Assembly (NCBI GenBank): GCA_023251515.1
Contig: JAHEYQ010000050.1
Location: 1-34,438, forward strand
DNA length: 34,438 bases
Direction: 5' to 3'
DNA from: Bacteroidales bacterium
GTDB taxonomy: Bacteria; Bacteroidota; Bacteroidia; Bacteroidales; JACABE01
Numbering within the stretch: position 1 is the first letter of the stretch; each line of letters opens with the position of its first letter. Made by a program: the position numbers and the translations under genes. The notes under the pieces were generated by a model. The model was given only the letters and a program-made list of their open reading frames with translations, had not been told where the DNA came from and did no database searches. Of this stretch, positions 26,153 to 34,438 are shown piece by piece.

Positions 26153-28030
26153 ATGAATAAGATTTTTACTTTACTCCCTTTATTTTTCATTTTGTTTATA
26201 TATAAATCAACTAATTGTCAATGCAATTATCAGGTTAGAGCCTCCTCTCTTGGAGTTGTACCTAACAGCATTATCAAAGTATGTTCTGGAAGAGCAGTTT
26301 ATCTGAGTATTAGCCGCAATAATTGTCCTGATTTGTCAATAAAAGAAAATTTTGATAACGGAAGTATTAATCCCAATATTTGGGAACCCAATCCGAATAT
26401 CGATTATTCTAATTCCTGCCCTTTGCTGCAACTTCCGGCAAGTGGCAAATATGCCTGGATTGGAAACTCTTCAGCACCACGCAAATTGACAACACGTGCC
26501 CTGGATTTATCTCGTATGGAATATCTGGAATGGGATATGAAATATGGGAATTATTTGGGAAGCGGCAATTGCAATGCACCAACCATGCCTGGTGAAGGGG
26601 TTAGATTACAATTTTCACTGAATAACGGTAATACATGGGTAGATTTTCCCGGATCAGAAAATCCTCCTTCCGGAGTTTTTGGTAGTACTAATTACATAGC
26701 GGGCAGTGGTTATTACTGGACACCCGATTCTATAAATCTGCTTGTAAATCCTTACTATAAATGGAACAGATACAGAACAAATATACCTGATCTGATTAAA
26801 ACTCCGGGGGTTAAAATCAGATTTTTTCAGAGTAATTGCAGTACAGATTCATCTGATTACTGGGGAATTGATAATTTTAATCTGGTTTCAGTTCCCAAAG
26901 TTACGTATAACTGGTCGCATGGTTCGCATCTGATGAACCCCAATCCGGTCTATCCTACAACTTCTACATGGTATCATGTTTATATTATTGATTCTACCTT
27001 TATTCCAATAAAAGTCTTTAGGGATTCTGTTTTTGTAATGATAGAAACAAACGGACTCACAGCAAGCTTTACTTCACCCGACAATGTATGCAGTAGTAAA
27101 GAAGTGGATGTAGTATATACCGGAAATGCAGGTGTTTATGATACGTTTACATGGAATTTCGGTACTGATAGTTATATAATTAGTGGTAGCGGCATGGGAC
27201 CCTATAAAATCAGATATGATTCTTTTTTCCCTGATTCTGTTATTTATACAATTAGTTTGCTTATTAATGAGAATTCGAGTTGTGCAAGTTTTGCTAGTAA
27301 AAATATTAGTATATATGGAAATCCGACAATTTCTTTTATGATTCAGCCTTATATGCCAGAAGGTTGTCCTCCTTTGACGCTTGATTTTATGAACGAAACA
27401 GAGCCTGAAAACACCTCATTATTATGGTCTTTTGGCGATGATAGCACATCTACTGAAAATAATCCCAAGCACACGTATATTAAATCTGGTAATTTTGATG
27501 TTTCAGTTTTTGCCCAAACTCAATTAGGTTGTAAAGATAGTGTAACTATAAACAATTTTGTTAAAGTATATGAGAACGACACACCCAATATTCGTCTGGT
27601 TGATAATACTTTATATACAGATATATATCAAGGGGCTTTGTATGAGTGGTATAAAAACAATGAATTTGTTTATGGTAGTACCGATAATTTTTATACTCCG
27701 TTAGAACATAATTATTACCATGTAGTAAAGAGAAATTTAATGCATGGATGTGTTTCTGCTCCGTCCGAAAAAATTCTTTCTTTCGAAAAAACAGCAATAT
27801 ATAAAGATGATGCAATATTCAATAATCTGACACATGATTATTTTTCAATTAAATATAACGAATTAGTAAAAAAAATAGAGATTTATAATGCTGATGGACT
27901 TAAGGTTAAAGAATTTTCTCAAAAGAATCTGCTTAATAATTATTCTGTTGAAGAACTCGGAAATGGAATTTATTTTGTAAGGTTATTTATCGACGATGTA
28001 ATTTCAACAAAAAAGTTAATAAAATACTAA
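26153..28030 (+). CDS. T9SS cargo protein with reelin-like and PKD domains
   Basis: A 625-residue surface or secreted protein. After a signal peptide (LLPLFFILFIYKST, then NCQ) it has a reelin-repeat-like domain near 62-247: an N-terminal FDNG...W, YAWIGNSSAPRKLTT, LEWDMKYG, PGEGVRLQFSLNNGNTWVDF, WNRYRTNIPD and DYWGIDNFNLV. A PKD domain follows near 395-473 (CPPLTLDFMN, LLWSFGDDS, NPKHTYIKSGNFDVSV). The last 80 residues are a type A T9SS sorting domain (IEIYNADGLKVKEF, LGNGIYFVRLFI, KLIKY). It probably acts as an adhesive or scaffolding surface protein. No enzymatic motif is seen. A paralogue begins six bases downstream. Confidence 0.8.
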   Translation: MNKIFTLLPLFFILFIYKSTNCQCNYQVRASSLGVVPNSIIKVCSGRAVYLSISRNNCPDLSIKENFDNGSINPNIWEPNPNIDYSNSCPLLQLPASGKYAWIGNSSAPRKLTTRALDLSRMEYLEWDMKYGNYLGSGNCNAPTMPGEGVRLQFSLNNGNTWVDFPGSENPPSGVFGSTNYIAGSGYYWTPDSINLLVNPYYKWNRYRTNIPDLIKTPGVKIRFFQSNCSTDSSDYWGIDNFNLVSVPKVTYNWSHGSHLMNPNPVYPTTSTWYHVYIIDSTFIPIKVFRDSVFVMIETNGLTASFTSPDNVCSSKEVDVVYTGNAGVYDTFTWNFGTDSYIISGSGMGPYKIRYDSFFPDSVIYTISLLINENSSCASFASKNISIYGNPTISFMIQPYMPEGCPPLTLDFMNETEPENTSLLWSFGDDSTSTENNPKHTYIKSGNFDVSVFAQTQLGCKDSVTINNFVKVYENDTPNIRLVDNTLYTDIYQGALYEWYKNNEFVYGSTDNFYTPLEHNYYHVVKRNLMHGCVSAPSEKILSFEKTAIYKDDAIFNNLTHDYFSIKYNELVKKIEIYNADGLKVKEFSQKNLLNNYSVEELGNGIYFVRLFIDDVISTKKLIKY

Positions 28031-28036
28031 GAAAAT

Positions 28037-29908
28037 ATGAAAAAAACTTTTTTTACTTTAATTATTTTATTGTTATTCTATCAATTAAAGTCTCAAAACT
28101 TTATAAATATTACTGCTTTTAATGAAATAAAAAATGATACTATAAATTTTTGCAAGGGAGAAAAAGTAATGTTACAATCTCATATAACAAATTTTTATTA
28201 TTATGATGATTTTAATTCGGGGGTATTTAATGTAAATTTCTGGGATAGTGCGTATAATGATATGGAAATAGGTGTAAAATGTTATAATGCAGTATTACCT
28301 GCTACAGGACAATATTCATGGGTAAAAGCTAAATATTCAAGGCAATTAAGAACAAAACCACTGAATCTAATAAGTATTTATAACCTTGAATGGGATATGA
28401 AATATGGGAATAATAACAACATTAGTGTTTGTGAATCTCCAGATGAAGCAAATGAAGGTGTTTATTTACAATATTCAATTGATAATGGAGTAAGTTGGTA
28501 TCAGTTTCCGGGTATTGAAAGAAAACCAATTGGTGTTTTTGGTAGCCCCGATTATATAAATGGAAGCGGAGGATATTGGACTCCAAGTAATTCCATTAAC
28601 AACAATTCATGTTATCAGTGGAATCATTATCAGGTTTTTATCCCAAATGAAGCAAGAACAAGTCAAACAATAATAAGATGGATACAAACCAATTATACAA
28701 ACCAGAATACAGACTTCTGGGGTTTAGATAATGTAAAATGTTATGATGTTCCACAACCAAATTACAGTATTTTATGGACAAACGGTAGTACTCAACTTAT
28801 ACCTCCCCCTTTTAGAGCAGATTCATCACATTGGCATAAGGTTAAGCTGACTGATTATACAATAACACCACCCTTTATATCTTATGATTCAATTTATATT
28901 AATGTGAAAAATTTTAATATCCCAACTGCAACATTTACTGACAGTACTACTTATGATTGCAGTAAATATATTACCAAATTACATTATACAGGTACAACTA
29001 CACCAAATTCAAATTTTTATTGGTCATCATCAATACCTTATGTAATAATTGATATCAATGATACAATAAATCCTGTAGTAAATAATTTCAATGATTATTC
29101 TGATAGTCTGAATGGTAATATTTATCTTACAGTTTATGATTCAAATAAATGTATGTCGGATTTATATTATAAAGAACTTAAATTAAAAAATTCTTATTTT
29201 GGCGGATTTAAAACTGAACCTGAAATTTTAGAGGGTTGTAGTCCTCTAAAAGCAAGTTTTATTACAAACGGATTTGTTTCGTCTAACCTTGAATTGGAAT
29301 GGGTTTTTAGCAATGGAATCAAAGCAAAAACCAATAACCCTATTTTAATATTCAAAGAATCAGGAAACTGGGATTTAAAATTATATTATTCTGATAAAAA
29401 TTGGGGATGTAAAGATAGCTTGGAAATTAAAAAACTAGTAAAAGTATATGAAGTACCGAAAGCCGAAATATACATGAAAGACAGTATTTTGTATTCAAAA
29501 TATCAGGACTGGACATATAAATATCAGTGGTATTATAATAATGATGAAATTATGAATTATCATCAATATTTTTATAAACCTGAAGTTATTGGTTACTTTA
29601 ACCTGCAAATTACAAGTAATTACGGATGCAAATCAAATATGTCCGAAACATTTTTAAATGTTGACAAATCAGAGTTTTACAAAAAAGATAATATTTTAAA
29701 TAATCCCACACATGATTTTTTTAGTCTAAAATATAATTTAATAGTAAACAGGGTAGATATTTTAAATATTAATGGCACTACTTTAAAATCTTATAGTTCT
29801 GCTCATCCGTTCAACACATATTATATTGATGAATTAAATAATGGTTTGTACTTTGTTAAAGTCTTTATAGATAATAGTGTATATTTATATAAGCTGATAA
29901 AATATTAA
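28037..29908 (+). CDS. T9SS cargo protein with reelin-like and PKD-like domains, tandem paralogue
   Basis: A 623-residue paralogue of the preceding gene with the same architecture: a signal peptide (FFTLIILLLFYQLKSQ), a reelin-like domain near 50-240 (LEWDMKYG, CESPDEANEGVYLQYSIDNG, FIPNEARTSQTIIRWIQ, DFWGLDNVKC), a PKD-like domain (EGCSPLKASF, ELEWVFSNG, ESGNWDLKLYYS) and a type A sorting tail ending LYKLIKY. The two proteins have diverged widely except at the reelin core and tail, so the duplication is old. It looks more AT-rich than its partner. It is translated from the same transcript as the upstream gene. Confidence 0.8.
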   Translation: MKKTFFTLIILLLFYQLKSQNFINITAFNEIKNDTINFCKGEKVMLQSHITNFYYYDDFNSGVFNVNFWDSAYNDMEIGVKCYNAVLPATGQYSWVKAKYSRQLRTKPLNLISIYNLEWDMKYGNNNNISVCESPDEANEGVYLQYSIDNGVSWYQFPGIERKPIGVFGSPDYINGSGGYWTPSNSINNNSCYQWNHYQVFIPNEARTSQTIIRWIQTNYTNQNTDFWGLDNVKCYDVPQPNYSILWTNGSTQLIPPPFRADSSHWHKVKLTDYTITPPFISYDSIYINVKNFNIPTATFTDSTTYDCSKYITKLHYTGTTTPNSNFYWSSSIPYVIIDINDTINPVVNNFNDYSDSLNGNIYLTVYDSNKCMSDLYYKELKLKNSYFGGFKTEPEILEGCSPLKASFITNGFVSSNLELEWVFSNGIKAKTNNPILIFKESGNWDLKLYYSDKNWGCKDSLEIKKLVKVYEVPKAEIYMKDSILYSKYQDWTYKYQWYYNNDEIMNYHQYFYKPEVIGYFNLQITSNYGCKSNMSETFLNVDKSEFYKKDNILNNPTHDFFSLKYNLIVNRVDILNINGTTLKSYSSAHPFNTYYIDELNNGLYFVKVFIDNSVYLYKLIKY

Positions 29909-29981
29909 ATATTACAACGAGCTAATACAATTATATTAACCTACTTCTAAGGCTTAATTTTTAATGGATTAGAAATAAGAT

Positions 29982-30012
29982 TTCGTTTTATTGAATAAAA
30001 TCTTTACTTTTG
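29982..30012 (+). promoter_or_regulatory. Promoter upstream of cysDN
   Basis: TACTTTTG at 30005-30012 matches TAnnTTTG. A TTTC at 29982-29985 lies 19 bases upstream where TTTG is expected. The start codon is 35 bases downstream of the -7 box. Confidence 0.55.
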
Positions 30013-30047
30013 CAGATTGGAAAAATGCTTAATGCAAAGTTAAAAAA

Positions 30048-30953
30048 ATGAACAAACATCATCTGAATCACTTACGCGAACTGGAATCTGAATCAATTTA
30101 TGTTATCAGAGAAGTGGCTGCTCAGTTTGAGCGTCCGGTTTTATTGTTTTCGGGAGGCAAAGATTCTATTGTACTTACCCATCTGGCAAAAAAAGCTTTT
30201 TATCCGGCCAAATTGCCTTTTCCATTATTACATATTGATACCGGCCATAATTTTCAGGAAACACTTGATTATAGGGATAATTTGGTTAAACAACTGGATG
30301 CACGCCTTATAGTTGGTTCGGTTCAGCAAAGTATAGATGAAGGCAAAGCTGTAGAAGAAAAAGGCTATAATGCAAGCCGGAATGTATTGCAAACCATTAC
30401 CTTGCTCGATACCATCGAAAAGTACAAATTTGATGCTGCCATGGGTGGTGCACGCCGTGATGAAGAAAAAGCCCGTGCCAAAGAAAGATTTTTTTCGCAC
30501 AGAGATGAATTCGGACAATGGGATCCTAAAAATCAACGCCCTGAGCTTTGGAATATTTTCAATGGCAAAAAAAACATGGGCGAACATTTCAGGGTTTTCC
30601 CAATAAGCAATTGGACAGAAATGGATGTTTGGCAATATATTTTATTGGAAAACATAGAAATGCCAAGCTTATATTTTACTCATCAACGCGAAGTATTTTG
30701 CCGTGATGGCGTTTGGTTGGCTACAGCTCCTTTTATGAAATTGAAAGATAACGAAAAAGCAGAAGTTAAAACCATCAGATGCAGAACCATAGGTGATATT
30801 ACCTGCACCGGTGTAACTTTATCGACAGCAAATACCCTGGAAGAAATTATTGATGAAATTGCTGCAACCCGTGTAACCGAGAGGGGTGGCAGAGCAGACG
30901 ACAAACGTTCTGACGCTGCTATGGAAGACAGAAAAAAAGAAGGTTATTTCTAA
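30048..30953 (+). CDS. cysD: Sulfate adenylyltransferase subunit 2
   Basis: The catalytic PP-loop subunit of ATP sulfurylase, which makes adenosine 5'-phosphosulfate from sulfate and ATP. The 301-residue protein has the PP motif SGGKDS at 35-40, PLLHIDTGHNFQET, MGGARRDEEKARAKER, and the C-terminal RGGRADDKRSDAAMEDRKKEGYF typical of CysD. Cotranscribed with cysN. Confidence 0.97.
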   Translation: MNKHHLNHLRELESESIYVIREVAAQFERPVLLFSGGKDSIVLTHLAKKAFYPAKLPFPLLHIDTGHNFQETLDYRDNLVKQLDARLIVGSVQQSIDEGKAVEEKGYNASRNVLQTITLLDTIEKYKFDAAMGGARRDEEKARAKERFFSHRDEFGQWDPKNQRPELWNIFNGKKNMGEHFRVFPISNWTEMDVWQYILLENIEMPSLYFTHQREVFCRDGVWLATAPFMKLKDNEKAEVKTIRCRTIGDITCTGVTLSTANTLEEIIDEIAATRVTERGGRADDKRSDAAMEDRKKEGYF

Positions 30954-30966
30954 TTAAATTACAAGC

Positions 30967-32238
30967 ATGAGTTTTTCGAATAACGGATATCTAAATATGG
31001 AACTGCTTAGGTTTACTACAGCCGGCAGTGTGGATGATGGTAAAAGTACGCTTATTGGCAGGCTTTTATACGACAGCAAATCTATTTTTGAAGATCAGCT
31101 CGAAGCTGTAAAACGTGCCAGCATACAAAAAGGCAACGATTATATTAATCTGGCTTTGCTTACCGACGGACTGCGTTCTGAAAGAGAACAAGGCATTACC
31201 ATTGATGTTGCATACCGCTATTTTGCCACACCTAAAAGAAAGTTTATCATTGCCGATACTCCGGGTCATGTGCAATATACCCGTAATATGGTTACCGGTG
31301 CTTCTACTGCCAATGCTGCCATTATTCTGATAGATGCCCGCAACGGAGTTACCGAACAAACGCATCGCCATACTTTTATTGCTACACTTTTGCAAATACC
31401 TCATATTATTGTTTGTATCAATAAAATGGATTTGATGGATTATAATCAGGAAGTTTATGAATCTATTAAAAAATCGTTTACCGAATTTTCTGAAATTATT
31501 GATATTAAAGATATCCGATTTATACCGATAAGTGCACTAAAAGGTGATAATGTAGTAGATGCTTCGGAAAATATGCCTTGGTACAACGAAGGCACATTGA
31601 TGAATGTATTGGAAACCATTCCGATTGATAATGATTATGATTTCGAAAATGCCAGATTTCCGGTTCAGTACGTTATCAGACCATTAACTGAAGAACATCA
31701 CGATTTCAGGGGTTATGCCGGCAGAGTGGCAGGTGGTATATTCAGAAGAGGTGATGAAATTACTGTTTTGCCTTCGGGTTTAAAAAGCAAAATTGAAGCT
31801 ATCAATCTGTTGGACGATGAAATAGAAGATGCTTTTCCGCCAATGTCGGTTACTATTACATTGAAAGATGAAATTGATATCAGTCGTGGCGATATGATCG
31901 TTAAATCTGACAATCTGCCCGAAATAAGTCAGGATATAGAAATTACCATGTGCTGGATGAATCAGAGACCTCTGCGTATTGGCAATAAATATAATTTGAT
32001 GCACACCACCAAAGAAGTAAAATGCATTGTAAAAGAGGTGTTGTACAAAATAAATGTAAATACCCTCGAAAAAATTACCGACAATAAGGAAGTAGGACTA
32101 AATTCAATAGCCAAAGTGGTGATAAAAACTACCAAACCATTGATTTTCGACACTTATAACAAAAACCGTATTACCGGTAGTTTAATCCTTATTGATGAAG
32201 CCACCAACGAAACCGTAGGTGTGGGAATGATTGGATAA
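30967..32238 (+). CDS. cysN: Sulfate adenylyltransferase subunit 1 (GTPase)
   Basis: The regulatory GTPase of ATP sulfurylase, related to EF-Tu, which couples GTP hydrolysis to APS formation. The 423-residue product has G1 GSVDDGKS at 20-27, the switch segment SEREQGITIDVAYRYF, G3 DTPGH, G4 NKMD and G5 SALKG, then two beta-barrel domains. It ends without an APS kinase (CysC) fusion. The operon stops here because the next gene is convergent. Confidence 0.96.
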   Translation: MSFSNNGYLNMELLRFTTAGSVDDGKSTLIGRLLYDSKSIFEDQLEAVKRASIQKGNDYINLALLTDGLRSEREQGITIDVAYRYFATPKRKFIIADTPGHVQYTRNMVTGASTANAAIILIDARNGVTEQTHRHTFIATLLQIPHIIVCINKMDLMDYNQEVYESIKKSFTEFSEIIDIKDIRFIPISALKGDNVVDASENMPWYNEGTLMNVLETIPIDNDYDFENARFPVQYVIRPLTEEHHDFRGYAGRVAGGIFRRGDEITVLPSGLKSKIEAINLLDDEIEDAFPPMSVTITLKDEIDISRGDMIVKSDNLPEISQDIEITMCWMNQRPLRIGNKYNLMHTTKEVKCIVKEVLYKINVNTLEKITDNKEVGLNSIAKVVIKTTKPLIFDTYNKNRITGSLILIDEATNETVGVGMIG

Positions 32239-32352
32239 TAGCCACTCTCTCACCGAATGGAGTAACATTTGATTGGTACTGATTTCTTTTTTCTGTGCTC
32301 TGTATCTCATTTTTATTATTTGTTTTGTTGCGTTAATGATTTGAGGGCAGTC

Positions 32353-32390
32353 CCGAAACCGAAGCACAACGTTCTACTTCGGTCTTCCGG
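32353..32390. terminator. Stem-loop between convergent genes
   Basis: ACCGAAG (32358-32364) pairs with CTTCGGT (32377-32383), with a bulged outer extension (CCGAA with TTCCGG) and a short CTTTTATT tail on the plus strand. It most likely terminates cysDN and perhaps also the leftward gene. It is weaker than the other terminators here. Confidence 0.55.
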
Positions 32391-32405
32391 CTTTTATTCA
32401 ATTCC

Positions 32406-33908
32406 TCAGTTAATAATCAGCGTTCCACTACTCTCGCCTGCCACTACTTTATACAAGCCCGGTTTAAAACCGGTGATGTTTATAGTAGTTTGGCTGTTGC
32501 CCTTGGCAAGTTTTTCTTCATATACCTTTTGCCCCAGCATATTGTAAATTTGTAGTGTTATGGCTTTTTCTGCTATTGGGTAAGTTATAGTTGTTTGGGT
32601 AGTGGCAGGATTGGGGAAGATGCTGATTTCTCCTTTTGATAAATGATAATATTCTTCAATACCATTGGTCGGATTATTAAAATACGCTCTTACTACCCAT
32701 ATTTTCCTCATTGGTACCAAAGTATCTCCTCTAACATATCCACAGGCAGTTATGCTACCATCTGTATTTATTACATCATCAAACAGATAATTATTATCTA
32801 ATGTATTTCCTGAATAATATATGGTGTTTCGCCACAAACTATCGCCATAAGAGTTTAACCTGAACAAAAAGGGAGAAAGTGCATTTATTCCATTTCCAAG
32901 GCTTGATCCTAAAACAACAATATCGTTATTTGATAATATGTTTATTTTATAAACTGAATAATATGCTCTGTTCGAATCAAGTATTTTATTCCACAACATA
33001 TATCCATCTGCTGAATATTTGATAATATTCAACCTGCCTTTTTCCATCTTACTATCTGAATTATCATTTGCAATACCATAACCATAAGCTACCAGATAAT
33101 CGCCCTGATTGGTAATAGCAATGCTGGATTCAGAATTAATTTTGTTGCTCCCTAAAATTTTATACCATATCAAATTTCCTATGCTGTCTGTTTTCATTAC
33201 AAAGGACTTGTTAAATTCAATGTCAGAAAACATATAACCGGAAATAAGTAATCCTTTATCAGGTGTTTCCAATATTGTAGTTCCGATAAAATTATCTCCC
33301 AATGCAATGGTTTTTTTCCATATAAAATTACCTGAACTATCTGTTTTAAATAATAATACATCCGATGAATCAGTACCATAAGCTTTCTCTCCTACACATA
33401 CAAAACCTTTATCGGATGTTTGGCATAGTTGATTTAATATTTCATTATTGATTCCTGAATTGTATAATTTTGTCCATAAAGTATCCATGTTCGAATTAAA
33501 TCTTAATATCAGATGTTCTTCTGCATAATTAGAATATAATCTTTTTGAACCAGCTATACAGTAACCACCATCATGCGTTTTTATAAAAGAACCTCTTGAA
33601 CCAGCAAAATAGCTTGAATTTTCTGACCCATATGAAGTTAATTTTATTAAATTTCCAATTGAATCAATTTCGCATACCTGAATATTTCTTTTGGGATTTA
33701 CCAGCGTATCGTATCCTACACTGATAACGATATAATTATTACCTTTTAACTGCAATGCATTTGCAATTGAATAAGTATAATTTTTTTCGTATGGATTAAA
33801 GACTCTGCTAAAAATGTTTTGTTGACCATTTGCAGATATATATATTGAAAATAGAATAAAAATGATTAATCCTTTTTTGCTTAATGCTTTTGTATTATAA
33901 ATTGTCAT
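32406..33908 (-). CDS. T9SS type A cargo protein with propeller-like repeats
   Basis: A 500-residue secreted protein. A signal peptide (GLIIFILFSIYISANG) precedes about six degenerate repeats of roughly 50 residues with the pattern D-S-x-G-N-x-I-W-x-K followed by a strand and a DGG or NGD turn (EIDSIGNLIKL, KTDSSGNFIWKKT, KTDSIGNLIWYKI, TPDKGLLISGYM). This looks like a beta-propeller-type fold. The last 75 residues are a type A sorting domain (ISIFPNPATTQTTITY, LQIYNMLGQKVYEEKL, GLYKVV). Its paralogue lies 18 bases upstream in the same orientation. Confidence 0.8.
   Translation of the reverse strand: MTIYNTKALSKKGLIIFILFSIYISANGQQNIFSRVFNPYEKNYTYSIANALQLKGNNYIVISVGYDTLVNPKRNIQVCEIDSIGNLIKLTSYGSENSSYFAGSRGSFIKTHDGGYCIAGSKRLYSNYAEEHLILRFNSNMDTLWTKLYNSGINNEILNQLCQTSDKGFVCVGEKAYGTDSSDVLLFKTDSSGNFIWKKTIALGDNFIGTTILETPDKGLLISGYMFSDIEFNKSFVMKTDSIGNLIWYKILGSNKINSESSIAITNQGDYLVAYGYGIANDNSDSKMEKGRLNIIKYSADGYMLWNKILDSNRAYYSVYKINILSNNDIVVLGSSLGNGINALSPFLFRLNSYGDSLWRNTIYYSGNTLDNNYLFDDVINTDGSITACGYVRGDTLVPMRKIWVVRAYFNNPTNGIEEYYHLSKGEISIFPNPATTQTTITYPIAEKAITLQIYNMLGQKVYEEKLAKGNSQTTINITGFKPGLYKVVAGESSGTLIIN
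32441..32670 (-). repeat. Direct repeat copy 1: sorting-domain coding region
   Basis: This segment encodes the type A sorting domain of the 500-residue protein and is very similar at the DNA level to 33962-34190, with exact runs well over 20 bases. Similarity falls sharply upstream of the tail. Confidence 0.8.
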
Positions 33909-33926
33909 CTTAAACTGTTTTTTTAT

Positions 33927-34438
33927 TTAATTAATTATCAAACTTCCCATAAATTCGCCCACCACCACTTTATACAAGCCCGGTTTAAAACCTGTGGTGT
34001 TTATAGTAGTTTGACTACTGCCTTTGAGTAGTTTTTCTTCATATACCTTTTGCCCGAGCATATTGTAGATTTGTAGTGTTATGGCTTTTTCTGCTATTGT
34101 ATATGTAATGGTAGTTTGGGTGGTTGCCGGGTTGGGGAAGATTTGGAGTTCACCTTTTTGGGTATAATAATACTCTTCTATTCCTGTTGGGCTACAACCC
34201 GGTGCATAGCCATTACTATCGATTTTTAAAAGCCATATTTTTTCATATGGAACCAAGGTATCTGCTCTCACAAAACCAATTGCAGTTAATCCACCATCAT
34301 TATTTAATATATTGTCAGCTAGAATATTATCGCTACTCTTATCGGTAGTATTACTATATGTTTTACGCCAGATACTATCACCTGATAAATTTAATTTAAA
34401 AAGATAAGTAACATAATACATATAATTAAAATTATTAA
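33927..34438 (-). CDS. T9SS type A cargo protein, partial (5' end beyond window)
   Basis: The C-terminal part of a paralogue of the downstream 500-residue protein. The frame stays open past the first ATG (34421) to the window edge, and the visible N-terminal residues (YLFKLNLSGDSIWRKTY) align inside the paralogue's repeat region, so the gene is truncated by the window rather than starting here. It ends with a type A sorting domain (LQIFPNPATTQTTITY, LQIYNMLGQKVYEEKL, GLYKVVVGEFMGSLIIN). Confidence 0.82.
   Translation of the reverse strand, partial: NNFNYMYYVTYLFKLNLSGDSIWRKTYSNTTDKSSDNILADNILNNDGGLTAIGFVRADTLVPYEKIWLLKIDSNGYAPGCSPTGIEEYYYTQKGELQIFPNPATTQTTITYTIAEKAITLQIYNMLGQKVYEEKLLKGSSQTTINTTGFKPGLYKVVVGEFMGSLIIN
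33962..34190 (-). repeat. Direct repeat copy 2: sorting-domain coding region
   Basis: The matching copy of 32441-32670 in the adjacent paralogue. Both copies keep many synonymous codons identical, which points to recent duplication or gene conversion of the tail. Confidence 0.8.

Noticed and set aside
30228..30635. A 135-residue minus-strand frame inside cysD
   Set aside because: It lies opposite conserved CysD motifs, which explain the sequence fully.

Overview
The window is an AT-rich stretch of a Bacteroidota chromosome, most like an uncultured Bacteroidales or a related order. Four things point there. Secreted proteins carry type IX secretion (T9SS) C-terminal sorting domains of both kinds: a gliding-motility-associated type B tail at the left edge and type A tails in four other genes. 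Several genes have Bacteroidota-type promoters, with a -7 box of TAnnTTTG and sometimes a TTTG about 20 bp upstream. Shine-Dalgarno sequences are weak or absent. Gene neighbourhoods and protein variants are also typical, such as a presequence-bearing AtpB and a MutS2 with a C-terminal Smr domain. No phage, transposase, CRISPR array, rRNA or tRNA gene was seen, and no gap between genes exceeds about 250 bases.

Left part, plus strand (1-11.5 kb): the 3' end of a T9SS type B protein, then pheT, an outer-membrane beta-barrel gene, ubiX, a conserved hypothetical gene and mutS2. A compact operon follows: ABC ATPase, ABC permease, a YtrA-type GntR repressor and a membrane-anchored GIN-like protein. 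It is headed by a promoter overlapped by a perfect inverted repeat that looks like the repressor's own operator. Two small lipoprotein genes come next, ending at a strong bidirectional terminator.

Middle, minus strand (11.6-18.0 kb): a 1076-residue redox protein fuses domains that are normally separate subunits of amine and amino-acid dehydrogenases. After it comes a tightly packed operon read leftwards: hypothetical, gmk, nadD, dusB.

Middle to right, plus strand (18.2-32.2 kb): tdk; the ATP synthase operon atpBEFHAG, which lacks atpD and atpC here and has a 12-bp hairpin after atpE; pnuC with an overlapping NadR-like kinase for nicotinamide riboside salvage; a small secreted protein; two tandem paralogous T9SS proteins with reelin-like N-terminal domains; and cysDN for sulfate activation.

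Right edge, minus strand (32.4-34.4 kb): two tandem paralogous T9SS type A proteins whose sorting-domain DNA is strikingly similar, the outer one cut by the window edge.

Most of the window is housekeeping. The parts most worth a second look are the fused iron-sulfur/flavin oxidoreductase, the reelin-like pair, the self-regulated ABC/GIN operon and the atpE-atpF hairpin.
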